Shown here one piece after another: positions 34,392-42,413 of a stretch of 48,836 bases of DNA (within the stretch, counting starts at the first letter, position 1; each line of letters begins with the position of its first letter). Source of the DNA: Bradyrhizobium cytisi (GTDB lineage Bacteria > Pseudomonadota > Alphaproteobacteria > Rhizobiales > Xanthobacteraceae); the NCBI RefSeq assembly GCF_008123515.1, contig NZ_VSSR01000005.1:128023-176858 (forward strand), given 5' to 3'. Below the pieces are notes generated by a model. That model was not told where the DNA came from and searched no databases. It was given only the letters and a program-made list of their open reading frames with translations. The translations under genes and the position numbers were made by a program.

Positions 34392-36056
34392 TCAGCGTCG
34401 CACCTTCACTCCGGCCGCTTCGCGATCCCATGTATCCGCAGTGACGCCCGCGTCGCGCAGCACGCCCTTCTTGATCTTGCCGTTCTCCGTCAGCGGCATC
34501 TGGCTCAAAATGCGCACGTAACGCGGGATAGCGAAATAAGCGATCTGTCCTTCGCAATGGCGGATGACGTCGACCGGGTCGAGCGATTGGCCCGGCTCCA
34601 GCAGGATCGCCGCCGCAACCTCGTCCTCGCCCAACTCCGACGGCAGCGGGTAGATCGCGCAGGCGGCGACCGCGGGGTGGGACTGGATGGTCTGCTCGAC
34701 CTCCCACGAGGACACGTTCTCGCCGCGCCTGCGGATCGAATCCTTCATGCGGTCGATGAAGCGATAGTGTCCGCCAGGATCTCGAACCACACGATCGCCC
34801 GAGTGAAACCACAGATTTCGCCAGGCCTCGACCGTCTTCTCCGGCATGCCGAAATAGCCGGTGGCGAAAGCAAAGGGCTCTCCGGCGCGAAGCACGAGCT
34901 CGCCGGCCTCTCCATCAGGAAGCGCTGAATCATTCTCGTCGACGATCCGCGCCTCGATCCCGTCAGCCAGATAGCCCATCGTTCCGGGGCGATCGGGCGG
35001 AATCCTGCCGGCGAACACGAAGTTCGTCTCGGTAGAGCCGTAGCCGTCGACCAGCGGCACGCCAAAGCGTTCGCGGAACGGACCGTGGATCTGCGGCGGC
35101 ACGCCGCCGCCAAGCGCAACGCGAAGGCGATGCGTCGAATCCTCCGCGCTCTGCGGCTGCGCCAGAAGCATTGACGCCATCGCGCCGAGCAGATAGCCGA
35201 CTGTCGCGTCGTGCCGCCGCGCGGCAGCCCAGAAGCCGGAAGCGGAGAATTTCGACTCGAGCACGTAGGTGCATCCGTTCAGCAGCGCCTGATAGAACGC
35301 ATTCAGCGCGTTGGTGTGGAACAGCGGCAGCGTCGTGAACAGCACATCGCCCTCGCGGATTCCGAGCGCCCGCGCCGAATAGATGCCCCACCAGAACAGT
35401 TGCGCCTGCGGACAACAAACGCCCTTTGCAGGCCCCGTGGTGCCCGAAGTGTAGAGGATCGCAACGGTGTCGCCGGGCCGCACGGCACCTGCCGGGGCCG
35501 CGGCTCCCCGCGCCGGCAACGCTACCGCGGAAAGCCTGGCATCGCTGGCCCCGGCAGCAGCTCCGATGATCCAGGTCCGAGGCGGCAGCTCGACACCCGC
35601 CTCGACACTCTCGATCGCGCTAGCGAACTGGGCCTCGACGACAAGGAGCGCGGGACGCGAATTGCGAAAGATGTGGGAGAGCTGGAAGCCGCGGAGCGCG
35701 GTGTTGATCGGGACCGCAATGGCGCCGAGCCACGCACAGCCGAGATAGACCTGCAAGAACTCCGGACGGTTCGAGCACATCAGCGCGACCCGATCGCCCG
35801 GCTTGATCCCCGCGTCGATGAGCGCCTGGGCCGACGCGGCCGCGATCGCCGCGGTCTGCGCAAAGGTCCAGCGTGCCTCACCCGCAACCAGCAATATCCG
35901 CTCACCGTAGCGTTCCGCCTGCCGCGTGAGGATGGTGGAAAGAATCCGGTCCGACGGCGGAAACGACGTCACCGCGCGCGCCCAGGCCGGCGTCACGTTC
36001 TCTTGGCCGATCGCTTTGCTGATATTCGCCGGCGCCTCGTTCTTCGTCACGATCAT
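34392..36056 (-). CDS. AMP-forming acyl-CoA ligase
   Basis: The 554-residue enzyme activates a carboxylic acid with ATP and CoA. It carries the adenylate-forming marks AILYTSGTTGPAKGVCCPQA, PLFHTNALNAFYQALLNGC, VDGYGSTETNFVFAG, WFHSGDRVVRDPGGHYRFID, RMKDSIRRRGENVSSWEVE and, near the end, NGKIKKGVLRD with the catalytic Lys. The nearest named type is CaiC/crotonobetaine-CoA-ligase-like or medium-chain fatty-acid CoA ligase; the substrate cannot be read from sequence. It is the last gene of the seven-gene minus operon and likely performs the first step after uptake. The preceding binding-protein gene ends 9 bp upstream. Confidence 0.88.
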   Translation of the reverse strand: MIVTKNEAPANISKAIGQENVTPAWARAVTSFPPSDRILSTILTRQAERYGERILLVAGEARWTFAQTAAIAAASAQALIDAGIKPGDRVALMCSNRPEFLQVYLGCAWLGAIAVPINTALRGFQLSHIFRNSRPALLVVEAQFASAIESVEAGVELPPRTWIIGAAAGASDARLSAVALPARGAAAPAGAVRPGDTVAILYTSGTTGPAKGVCCPQAQLFWWGIYSARALGIREGDVLFTTLPLFHTNALNAFYQALLNGCTYVLESKFSASGFWAAARRHDATVGYLLGAMASMLLAQPQSAEDSTHRLRVALGGGVPPQIHGPFRERFGVPLVDGYGSTETNFVFAGRIPPDRPGTMGYLADGIEARIVDENDSALPDGEAGELVLRAGEPFAFATGYFGMPEKTVEAWRNLWFHSGDRVVRDPGGHYRFIDRMKDSIRRRGENVSSWEVEQTIQSHPAVAACAIYPLPSELGEDEVAAAILLEPGQSLDPVDVIRHCEGQIAYFAIPRYVRILSQMPLTENGKIKKGVLRDAGVTADTWDREAAGVKVRR

Positions 36057-36065
36057 GCTCCCGCC

Positions 36066-37223
36066 TCAGGGCAACAGCTTGTATTTGCCGTCCTCGATCT
36101 GGACCATGATGCGTGAGCGATCGTCGACGCCATGCCGATCCGCCGGCGTATAGGTGTAGACGCCCTGCGTTCCCACGACCTCCTTGGTCGCGAACAGCGC
36201 CTGACGAAGCGCGGTACGGAATTCCGGCGACCCGGGCTTGGCGCCGGTCGCCATCGCGCGCTTGCCCGCATCGGCGAAGACCAGCCAGCCGTCGAAGGAA
36301 TAGGACGAGAACGAATCCGTCGGTGCCTCGCCGTTCGCCTTCTCAAAGGCCGCACGGAAATCCAGGGCAACCTTCTGGATCGGATTGCTGGCCGGAAGCT
36401 GCTCCGCCGCGGTCACAGGTCCGGTCGGGCAGATGATGCCGTTGGCGGCCTTGCCGGCGAGACGGAGGAAATCGGCGCTGATCAGCCCGTGATTGCCGTA
36501 GAGCGGCCCCTTATATCCGCGCTCGGACAAGGCGATGACCGGCAGCGCGCCGGGCGTCCCGGTGCCGCCGAGCATGATGGCGTCGGGACGTGCAGCGAGA
36601 GCGCGCAGCACCTGGGCCGTGACCGAGGAGTCTGATCTGGCGTAGCGTTCGTTGGCAATGACCTTGATATCGGCGGTCTTCGCACTTTGCTCGAGCGAAT
36701 TGTACATGAGATCGCCGAACGCATCGGAGAAACCAATGAATGCGACGGTCTTCAGGCCCCGTGCCTTCATGTGGTCGACGATGCCTTGTACGAGAAGCGG
36801 CGTTGGTTGCGGCGTCTGGACGACCCAGGGGCCGCCATCACCGGCCGGCACCGGCGCGATCGGAGACACCGCGATCATCGGAATCTTCATCTCGATGGCC
36901 GCAGTCGCCATCGCGAGCGTCTGGGGTGCGCCGGACGTACCGATGAGGACATCGACCTTCTCCTGCTCGACGAGCTTGCGTGCGTTGCGCGCCGACGCGG
37001 TCGGGTCGGAACCGTCATCAAGCTGGATGACCCGGATCTTCTCGCCGCCGACCTCGCCGATATAGGTCTGGCCCGCCGCGATCCCCTTCGCGTTCGGAAT
37101 TCCGATCGACGACACCGGTCCGCTGAGGCCGGTGACGAATCCGACGAGGATCTCGGCGTGCGCAAGTTGCGGGACGGCAAGAAGCAATGCGGTCGAGGCC
37201 AGCAAGCTCTTGATCAAGTTCAT
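36066..37223 (-). CDS. Branched-chain-type ABC transporter substrate-binding protein 1
   Basis: The 385-residue periplasmic protein has a signal peptide (MNLIKSLLASTALLLAVPQL, cut after AHA). The mature fold is of the LivJ type: EILVGFVTGLSGPVSSIGIP, RVIQLDDGSDPTASARNARK, KVDVLIGTSGAPQTLAMATA, FIGFSDAFGDLMYNSLEQSA and TDSFSSYSFDGWLVFADAGK. It is closely similar to the protein at 42414-43562, so they are duplicates with perhaps different ligands. No permease lies in this operon; it probably feeds the LivHMGF-type importer at 43605-47124. The ATG at 37223 starts the signal peptide; the frame is open to 37271. In such clusters the ligand is often an aromatic or aliphatic acid, not an amino acid. 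Confidence 0.9.
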   Translation of the reverse strand: MNLIKSLLASTALLLAVPQLAHAEILVGFVTGLSGPVSSIGIPNAKGIAAGQTYIGEVGGEKIRVIQLDDGSDPTASARNARKLVEQEKVDVLIGTSGAPQTLAMATAAIEMKIPMIAVSPIAPVPAGDGGPWVVQTPQPTPLLVQGIVDHMKARGLKTVAFIGFSDAFGDLMYNSLEQSAKTADIKVIANERYARSDSSVTAQVLRALAARPDAIMLGGTGTPGALPVIALSERGYKGPLYGNHGLISADFLRLAGKAANGIICPTGPVTAAEQLPASNPIQKVALDFRAAFEKANGEAPTDSFSSYSFDGWLVFADAGKRAMATGAKPGSPEFRTALRQALFATKEVVGTQGVYTYTPADRHGVDDRSRIMVQIEDGKYKLLP

Positions 37224-37280
37224 GGCACCTGCCTTTCGTGGGAGTTTCTTGTTCTGATTGGCAAGCGCCATGGATTGGGT

Positions 37281-38063
37281 TCAGATTGACGATACCAGCG
37301 CGATGACGCGAAGCGGACTGCCGGAGCCGTTCTGGATCTTCAGCGGCGAGGCTACGATGATGGCGCCGGTGGCCGGAAGCTGATCCAGATTGCACAGGCA
37401 TTGCAGGCCGTAGCGGCCCGCGCCGTGCAGAAAGTGATGCGCCGGATAAGGCGGCTCGAAATGCCCGGCCTGCCCCGCATCCGTACCGATGGTCTCGGTG
37501 CCAAACCCGATGACGCCACGCTCCTCCACCAGCCACTTCATGACGGCCGGGTTGGGGCCCGGCGTGTGTGCGCCGTCATCCCCGAGATTGGCGTAGTCGC
37601 GCCAACCCTTCTTCGACCAGTCGGTCCGCAGCAGCACCCAGTTCCGCTCCGGGATTCGTCCATGCTTGGCTTCCCAGGCTTCGACGAGCGGGACCGTCAG
37701 CAGGAAATCGGGATCCTGAGCCGCCTGCGCGGAGCAGTCGATGACACAGGCCGGCGCGATCATGTCCTTGGCCGGCATGGTGTCGACGGCATTGTTCGGC
37801 AGGTTCTTGCCGGTGAACCAGTGAATCGGCGCGTCGAAATGCGTGCCGGTATGTTCGCCGAACGTGACATTGTTCCAGTACCAAGCCGGGCCACGACCAT
37901 CGTATCGCGAGATTTCCTGGATGCGGACCGGCGCTGCCTGGCCGAACTCCGGCGGCAGCACGATGACCGGAAAATCCGGACTGAGTGTGAAGGTCAGATC
38001 GACGACGCGCACCGCGCCGGAAGAAATCGCACTCGCCAGCTCCAGGAGATTGTTGCTTTGCAT
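37281..38063 (-). CDS. Cyclase-family metal-dependent hydrolase (kynurenine-formamidase-like)
   Basis: The 260-residue protein has the metal-binding HxGTHxDxPxH motif: HTGTHFDAPIHWF, with His71, His75, Asp77 and His81. VVDLTFTLSPDFPVIVLPPE is the usual start strand and GFGTETIGTDAGQAGHF, PAHHFLHGAGRYGLQCLCNL are typical later parts. Members include kynurenine formamidase and isatin hydrolase, which open amides or rings by hydrolysis. Here the neighbours suggest ring opening or lactone/amide cleavage of an acyl compound; that is inference. The ATG at 38063 has GGAGGACGTG before it; the frame extends to 38177 without such a site. Confidence 0.87.
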   Translation of the reverse strand: MQSNNLLELASAISSGAVRVVDLTFTLSPDFPVIVLPPEFGQAAPVRIQEISRYDGRGPAWYWNNVTFGEHTGTHFDAPIHWFTGKNLPNNAVDTMPAKDMIAPACVIDCSAQAAQDPDFLLTVPLVEAWEAKHGRIPERNWVLLRTDWSKKGWRDYANLGDDGAHTPGPNPAVMKWLVEERGVIGFGTETIGTDAGQAGHFEPPYPAHHFLHGAGRYGLQCLCNLDQLPATGAIIVASPLKIQNGSGSPLRVIALVSSI

Positions 38064-38097
38064 CGTCACGTCCTCCGGCTTGGTTGAAATCCCGATG

Positions 38098-39339
38098 TCA
38101 CCTGTCGAGCTCGCGTTCGAGCGCTTTCGGATTGGCCGCCAGACGTTGCCGGATCTCTTCGGCGACATCTCCGACATACATCTCCTCGAGCCCGCCTCTC
38201 AGCCCCGACACGATTGCCTGCGCGATCGCGCGCGGCGCGACCTTCGGCGGCGGTACGGTCTGGAACCATTCGGTGTCGACCGGCCCGGTGAACAGATTCA
38301 TCACCCTGACCCCGCCGGGCCGGAGCTCGGCGCGAAGGCAGTGCGAGAGCGACAGGCACGCTGCCTGCGAGGCCGAGTAAGCGCCAAAGGCAGGCCAGTT
38401 CGCCAGCGCGTAGATCGACAGGATGTTGACCCACGCGGCGCTGTTACTGATGCCGTCGGCGCCGCGCATCCGCATGGCGGGGCCGAAGGCCTGCGCCAAG
38501 TTGATGAAGCCGAGATAGGCCTGGTCGATCTCGTCGCGTGCGGTGCTCGTGCCCCTGCGGTCAAGCAGGCCGCCGGGCCGAACATATTCCGTTGTGTTGA
38601 CGAGGATATCGACCTTGCCGCCGATGTCGGCTGCGAGATCAGCGGCAGATTTTTCGTCGGCCGCGTCAAGCGTCACGATCTCGATCCCGTCCTGACCGCG
38701 CAGCAGCTTCTCGCCGGCGAACGGCCGCCATGGTTCGGCAACGCCGACGAACACCGTCTTGGCGCCTGCGGCCTTCAAGGCGGCGACGACTTCCTGGCCG
38801 ATCACGCTGCGGCCGTTGGTGACCAGCACGCGCCGGAATTTCGGATCGGCCGTCATTTCCCGCCACTGCTTGTCGTCTGCCATGTTGGGAGTCTCCCCCT
38901 CGGGATGGGCAAAGGCCACCGCCTGACCGCTCTTGTCGAGTTGCAACGACATGCGAACGGCTGCGCCCTCCGCGCAGTCGGCATGGAGATGGGTCACGAT
39001 CGTCGGACCGCAATCCATCTTGACGAGGCCGATCCGCCACGGCGCCCGTTCGCGGAAATAGACGTCGCTTGGCACGCGTGCCGTTGTCTCGGCGAGCAGC
39101 GTACCCCGGCGCGGCGCATCGACGAATGCAAGGCCGGCCGACAGGCAAGACGGACACGCCTCCCGCGCCGGATAAGCAAAGGAACCGCAAGCCGCGCAGC
39201 ATTGCAGCATAAAGCGGCCTTCGGCTGCCGCCCGCGTGAACCCATGCGAGATCCTGCTGCGCGGCCGCGGTGGCGAAGCAGGCAACCGCGTCCGCAGCAG
39301 CGGATTCTTGCGCGGGGGCGGCTTGATCGGTTCTATCAT
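38098..39339 (-). CDS. DUF35 zinc-ribbon/OB-fold fused to a degenerate short-chain dehydrogenase
   Basis: The 413-residue protein has two parts. Residues about 25-150 are a DUF35 domain: a zinc ribbon with Cys48, Cys51, Cys62 and Cys65 (CCAACGSFAYPAREACPSC), then an OB-fold with ERAPWRIGLVKMDCGPTIVT. DUF35 proteins bind acyl-CoA and pair with thiolase-like enzymes such as Ltp2 and HMG-CoA synthase. Residues about 165-413 are an SDR fold: VLVTNGRSVIG in place of TGxxxGIG, ILVNTTEY in place of NAG, Ser308, then YSASQ at 321-325, where the catalytic Lys is Gln. It is therefore probably not an active dehydrogenase, or works without the Lys. The start overlaps the thiolase-like gene stop by 4 bp, so the two proteins likely form a complex. 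Confidence 0.85.
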   Translation of the reverse strand: MIEPIKPPPRKNPLLRTRLPASPPRPRSRISHGFTRAAAEGRFMLQCCAACGSFAYPAREACPSCLSAGLAFVDAPRRGTLLAETTARVPSDVYFRERAPWRIGLVKMDCGPTIVTHLHADCAEGAAVRMSLQLDKSGQAVAFAHPEGETPNMADDKQWREMTADPKFRRVLVTNGRSVIGQEVVAALKAAGAKTVFVGVAEPWRPFAGEKLLRGQDGIEIVTLDAADEKSAADLAADIGGKVDILVNTTEYVRPGGLLDRRGTSTARDEIDQAYLGFINLAQAFGPAMRMRGADGISNSAAWVNILSIYALANWPAFGAYSASQAACLSLSHCLRAELRPGGVRVMNLFTGPVDTEWFQTVPPPKVAPRAIAQAIVSGLRGGLEEMYVGDVAEEIRQRLAANPKALERELDR

Positions 39340-40514
39340 CGCGAAGGCCCTGCAAGGATAGCGGCGCCCGAGGCGAGACCGCGGTCATAGTTGATCATAC
39401 CGAACCCCGAGGCCAGGGCGACGCTCGCATTGCTGACCTGGGTGGGGCCTGCAGTCCCCAGAACCTGCCGCAGTCCCTCGACGAGACCGAGGTAGGCGCC
39501 GGCCGCACCGGCCTGCCCGACCGAGAGCTGTCCGCCCGACGTATTGTGCGGAAAGTCACCATCGATGGTGAGGTCGTGCTGGCGCACGAACTCGGCCCCC
39601 TCGCCCTTCTTGCAGAAGCCAAGATCCTCGAACTGCATCATGGTTATGACGGGATAGTCGTCATAGGTCTGCACGACATCGAGATCGTCAGGCTTCACGC
39701 CAGCCATCGCGTAGAGCTCGCCGATGTCCATCGCCCAGCCGCCGCGCACCTGCATCGGATCGTCGGCGAAGGCATTGTGCCGCTCGATCGTCGAGAGCAG
39801 TCGTGCGGCCGGCAGGCCCAACGATGTCGCTGTCTCGTCGCGCATGACGAGGAACGCTTCCGCACCGGCGCAGGGCATCACGCAGTCGAATAGGTGGATC
39901 GGATCAGAAATCGGCCGGGCCGCGAGATATTGTTCGAGCGTCAACGGCGTCTTCATCAACGCATACGGGTTGCGCAAGGCATTAGTGCGCTGGGCGACGG
40001 CGATCCTTCCGACGTCCTCGCGCGTGACGCCGAAGGTCCGCATGTAGTTGCGTGCGATCAGTGCGAAACTCGCATTGGCGCCGCCGGCGCCGTAAGGATA
40101 GACCGCATCCTGGTTGAAGCGCGAGAAGTTCTCGAGCGTCAGCCGGAAGGAATCGACATAGTTGGTGTCGCCCGCCACGCAGGCCACAATGTCAGCGTCA
40201 TGGGCCTGAACCGCGCGCGCCGCCTTTCGCAACCCAGCGATGGCGCTGGCGCCACCGAGCGGAATCGTATCCAGCCATCGCACGCAGAGTCCGAAATGCT
40301 GCGTCAGTCCCACCCCGCTGTCGGTGCCCATGGTGAAGCTGGAAACGCACAGGCCGTCGATGTCGGAGGCCTTGATGCCGGCCTGTGCAACAAGCGCGCT
40401 GAGCGCTCGGCCGATCCACCACTGCGCGCTTTCGATGGAGTAGCGCACATAGGGAATCGTGACGGGCGCCGCAATCGCGACGCCATCATACGGTGTGCGT
40501 AAGGTATTGGTCAC
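39336..40514 (-). CDS. Thiolase-like protein of SCP-x/Ltp type, lacking thiolase catalytic residues
   Basis: The 392-residue protein has a thiolase fold: ARAVQAHDADIVACVAGDTN, CVMPCAGAEAFLVMRDETAT, the loop NTSGGQLSVGQAGAAGAYLG (324-343) and LASGFGMINYDRG near the end. In true thiolases the first Cys, the HDCF His, the GHP His and the last Cys do catalysis. Here the first-Cys region reads LGGASAIAG, HDCF reads YDDY at 284-287, GHP reads GQA, and the last Cys site reads ASGFG. The Tyr and DUF35 partner resemble Ltp2-type retro-aldolases, which split a beta-hydroxyacyl-CoA. So a C-C cleavage or binding role is likelier than a thiolase reaction. The stop overlaps the DUF35-SDR start. Confidence 0.85.
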   Translation of the reverse strand: MTNTLRTPYDGVAIAAPVTIPYVRYSIESAQWWIGRALSALVAQAGIKASDIDGLCVSSFTMGTDSGVGLTQHFGLCVRWLDTIPLGGASAIAGLRKAARAVQAHDADIVACVAGDTNYVDSFRLTLENFSRFNQDAVYPYGAGGANASFALIARNYMRTFGVTREDVGRIAVAQRTNALRNPYALMKTPLTLEQYLAARPISDPIHLFDCVMPCAGAEAFLVMRDETATSLGLPAARLLSTIERHNAFADDPMQVRGGWAMDIGELYAMAGVKPDDLDVVQTYDDYPVITMMQFEDLGFCKKGEGAEFVRQHDLTIDGDFPHNTSGGQLSVGQAGAAGAYLGLVEGLRQVLGTAGPTQVSNASVALASGFGMINYDRGLASGAAILAGPSR

Positions 40515-40536
40515 CGACCGACCGCCTCGTTCATCC

Positions 40537-40965
40537 TCAGACCACCGTCAGTTTCACGTCAATATTGCCTCGGGTTGCGTTCGAATAGGGGCAGCGCTCG
40601 TGCGCACCGGCGACGACCTCCTCGGCCACCGGCTTTTCGACACCTGGCAAATTGACTTTCAGCTCCACAGCCAGCGCGTATCCGACGGGAACCGGCCCCA
40701 TCGCGACCTTCGCAGTCACGGAAGGTTCGGCAGAGGGCACAATTTTCCGCGTCCGCGCGACGAGCTTGACCGCACCGAGAAAGCACGCGGCGTAGCCGGC
40801 CGCAAAGAGCTGCTCGGGATTTGTGCCCTCGCCGCCGGGGCCGCCCATCGATTTCGGCAAGGACAGCGACACCGACAAAAGACCGTCGGCGCTGGCGGCC
40901 TTGCCATCCCGTCCTCCGGTCGCCGTCACCTCGGTCTCGTACAGGATCTTTTCGGGAGTCATCAT
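40537..40965 (-). CDS. Ohr/OsmC-family organic hydroperoxide reductase
   Basis: The 142-residue protein has the Ohr layout: ILYETEVTATGGRDGKA, Glu51 in NPEQLFAAGYAACFLGA with Cys61, and Cys125 in HERCPYSNATRGNIDVKL. Both redox cysteines and the helix pattern are intact. Ohr enzymes reduce organic hydroperoxides with lipoamide-linked electrons. It sits within the catabolic operon, between the racemase-like gene (4 bp before it) and the thiolase-like gene, so it may protect from peroxides made by the pathway. It does not have the usual OhrR partner nearby; the MarR protein lies 6 kb away and is not of clear OhrR type. Confidence 0.9.
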   Translation of the reverse strand: MMTPEKILYETEVTATGGRDGKAASADGLLSVSLSLPKSMGGPGGEGTNPEQLFAAGYAACFLGAVKLVARTRKIVPSAEPSVTAKVAMGPVPVGYALAVELKVNLPGVEKPVAEEVVAGAHERCPYSNATRGNIDVKLTVV

Positions 40966-40968
40966 GCC

Positions 40969-41778
40969 TTATTCTCCAGGAATAGTTTTCGAGGACGAGC
41001 GACTGTTACGCGCGAGCAACGCGCGGAAATCGGCGCGCGCCTGGGCATTGGCCCGCTTGAAGCTCGGCCCACGGCTGGGCTCGGTGCCGTTGAGCTGCCG
41101 AAGCTGCACCCACATCTCGGCACTCTTCAGCGCCACCGCCGCGCAGTTGACCACCGGCGCGTGGCCGACCTTCAGGCCATGCTCTTTCCCGATCAAAAGG
41201 CCTGGCAAGACGCCGGCCGGGATCACGACGTCCGCGCCGCGCTCGATCAGCGGACGTGCGCAGGCGACAAAATCCTCGACCATGCGAGCTTGCGCGGCAG
41301 CGTCTCCGGCGAACGCATCGGCGAAATCCTCCGGCTTGCAGCCAAGACCGGTCACGTGGACCACCCGATCACGGAGACCGTAACGCTCTGCCTGCTCGTA
41401 GTGCCAGACCTCGAAGACGGGATCGAGCGTCACAAGGCCGAGCCGCCGACCGAGCTGCGAGGCCGCGAGCAGCGTCGCCTCGCCGGTCCCGATCACGGGA
41501 ATGTCGAGCGCCGAGCGCAGCTCGTAGAGTCCGGGATCCTGGAAATGCCCCATGACGAAGGCGTCGAACCCGCCCTCCTCCGCCGCGATGCCGTTATCGA
41601 TCGCCTGGACGGCGCAGCGCAGTTCGGCAAGCCGTCCGAACTCCCGGTCCGGCGGCGTAATGCCCTCGACGTGAACCGTCGTGCCTGATGCAGCGATGTT
41701 GTTGAGGTATTCCGACAGCCGCGCCATGTAGGGCGCGTTGACGCTCGCATCAACGAAGCTCTGCCAGAAGATGCGCAT
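40969..41778 (-). CDS. Asp/Glu racemase superfamily protein without the two catalytic cysteines
   Basis: The 269-residue protein has the Asp/Glu/hydantoin-racemase fold: MRIFWQSFVDASVNAPYMAR, VEGITPPDREFGRLAELR, FDAFVMGHFQDPGLYELRSA, DIPVIGTGEATLLAASQLGR and GADVVIPAGVLPGLL. Two cysteines normally do the chemistry; the first site is His78 (GHFQDPGL) and the second region reads PAGVLPG (187-193). So racemase activity is unlikely; the protein may be an isomerase, decarboxylase or hydrolase of a small acid. The ATG at 41778 has GGAGAAGG before it; the frame is open to 41844. It is the first gene of the seven-gene operon, with box B 53 bp upstream. Confidence 0.83.
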   Translation of the reverse strand: MRIFWQSFVDASVNAPYMARLSEYLNNIAASGTTVHVEGITPPDREFGRLAELRCAVQAIDNGIAAEEGGFDAFVMGHFQDPGLYELRSALDIPVIGTGEATLLAASQLGRRLGLVTLDPVFEVWHYEQAERYGLRDRVVHVTGLGCKPEDFADAFAGDAAAQARMVEDFVACARPLIERGADVVIPAGVLPGLLIGKEHGLKVGHAPVVNCAAVALKSAEMWVQLRQLNGTEPSRGPSFKRANAQARADFRALLARNSRSSSKTIPGE

Positions 41779-41830
41779 CGTCCTTCTCCTCAAGCGGTGG
41801 TCGGAGGATCGGTCGTCGGCTGCCGATGAA

Positions 41831-41853
41831 TATATTTCAACCATAAACTAATT
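41831..41853. promoter_or_regulatory. Box B, likely MarR operator
   Basis: Read on the minus strand it begins AATTAGTTTA, identical to box A over those ten bases, and ends AAATATA with six of seven bases shared; the middle six bases differ. It is 53 bp upstream of the racemase-like gene that opens the seven-gene operon. Confidence 0.65.
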
Positions 41854-42022
41854 CACGCGTCAAATGCGCGCGGCAGCGCCGGCGGCTCGCGCCGTCACGG
41901 CAAGGCGAGCACGGCCCTTTCTGTCCGGTCGAGCAGCAAAGAAGCGCCGCACACTGACGAAATTGTATGCAGCAACATTTTTTTCTGACAGCCCCGTGAC
42001 ACGTGTTGACGGCGCCACCGGC

Positions 42023-42045
42023 AATACTTTAGGCTTTAAGTAATT
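42023..42045. promoter_or_regulatory. Box C, likely MarR operator
   Basis: Read on the minus strand it matches box A at 20 of 23 positions, including the core AAGCCTAAA. On the plus strand it holds an imperfect inverted repeat ACTTTA-GGCT-TTAAGT. It lies on the transporter side of the divergent region. Confidence 0.7.
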
Positions 42046-42413
42046 CCTCGCCGATCAGGGACTGGTGGCCATGACAATGATGTTGCAGGGCACCGATTTT
42101 GAGAGACTCAATCGTGTGGACAGTCGCCGTGCTCAAGCAGCCGGCAGTGGCAGCAACGTCGCCGGTTGCGCATCGCGGCCGCGGCAACGACCTTTCATCG
42201 CTCCGGAAAAGTCCCGCCCGCATTTGCCGGTGGGCCCGTTGTTCGAGCGGCAAGCAACATCATGGCAGCTGACGCCCGGCCGACAAACTCACTTCTGTCG
42301 CGCCCGGATTTCGGCGCAAACAGCAATGCTTTCAATCGGTTCATTCGTCGTTCAAGCTCCCCGCACGGCAGCTTTGAAGCATTCCTATCCAGCATCAACG
42401 GAGGAGAACGCAA

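Larger units (their letters stand above)
41779..42413. other. Divergent promoter region of the catabolic and transport operons
   Basis: This 635-bp gap contains boxes B and C. TTGACG motifs lie beside each box (minus 41865-41860; plus 42006-42011). From box C to the transporter start there are about 370 bp, with no convincing gene; a frame 42065-42568 (plus) crosses the next gene's start and reads as shadow. This stretch could be a long 5' leader. Confidence 0.6.

Noticed and set aside
37843..39390. Long plus-strand open frame opposite the DUF35-SDR gene
   Set aside because: Composition is Arg/Gly/His-rich and the opposite strand has DUF35 and SDR motifs.
39336..40514. Annotation as acetyl-CoA acetyltransferase
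   Set aside because: The fold fits, but the catalytic Cys and His positions of thiolases are not present.
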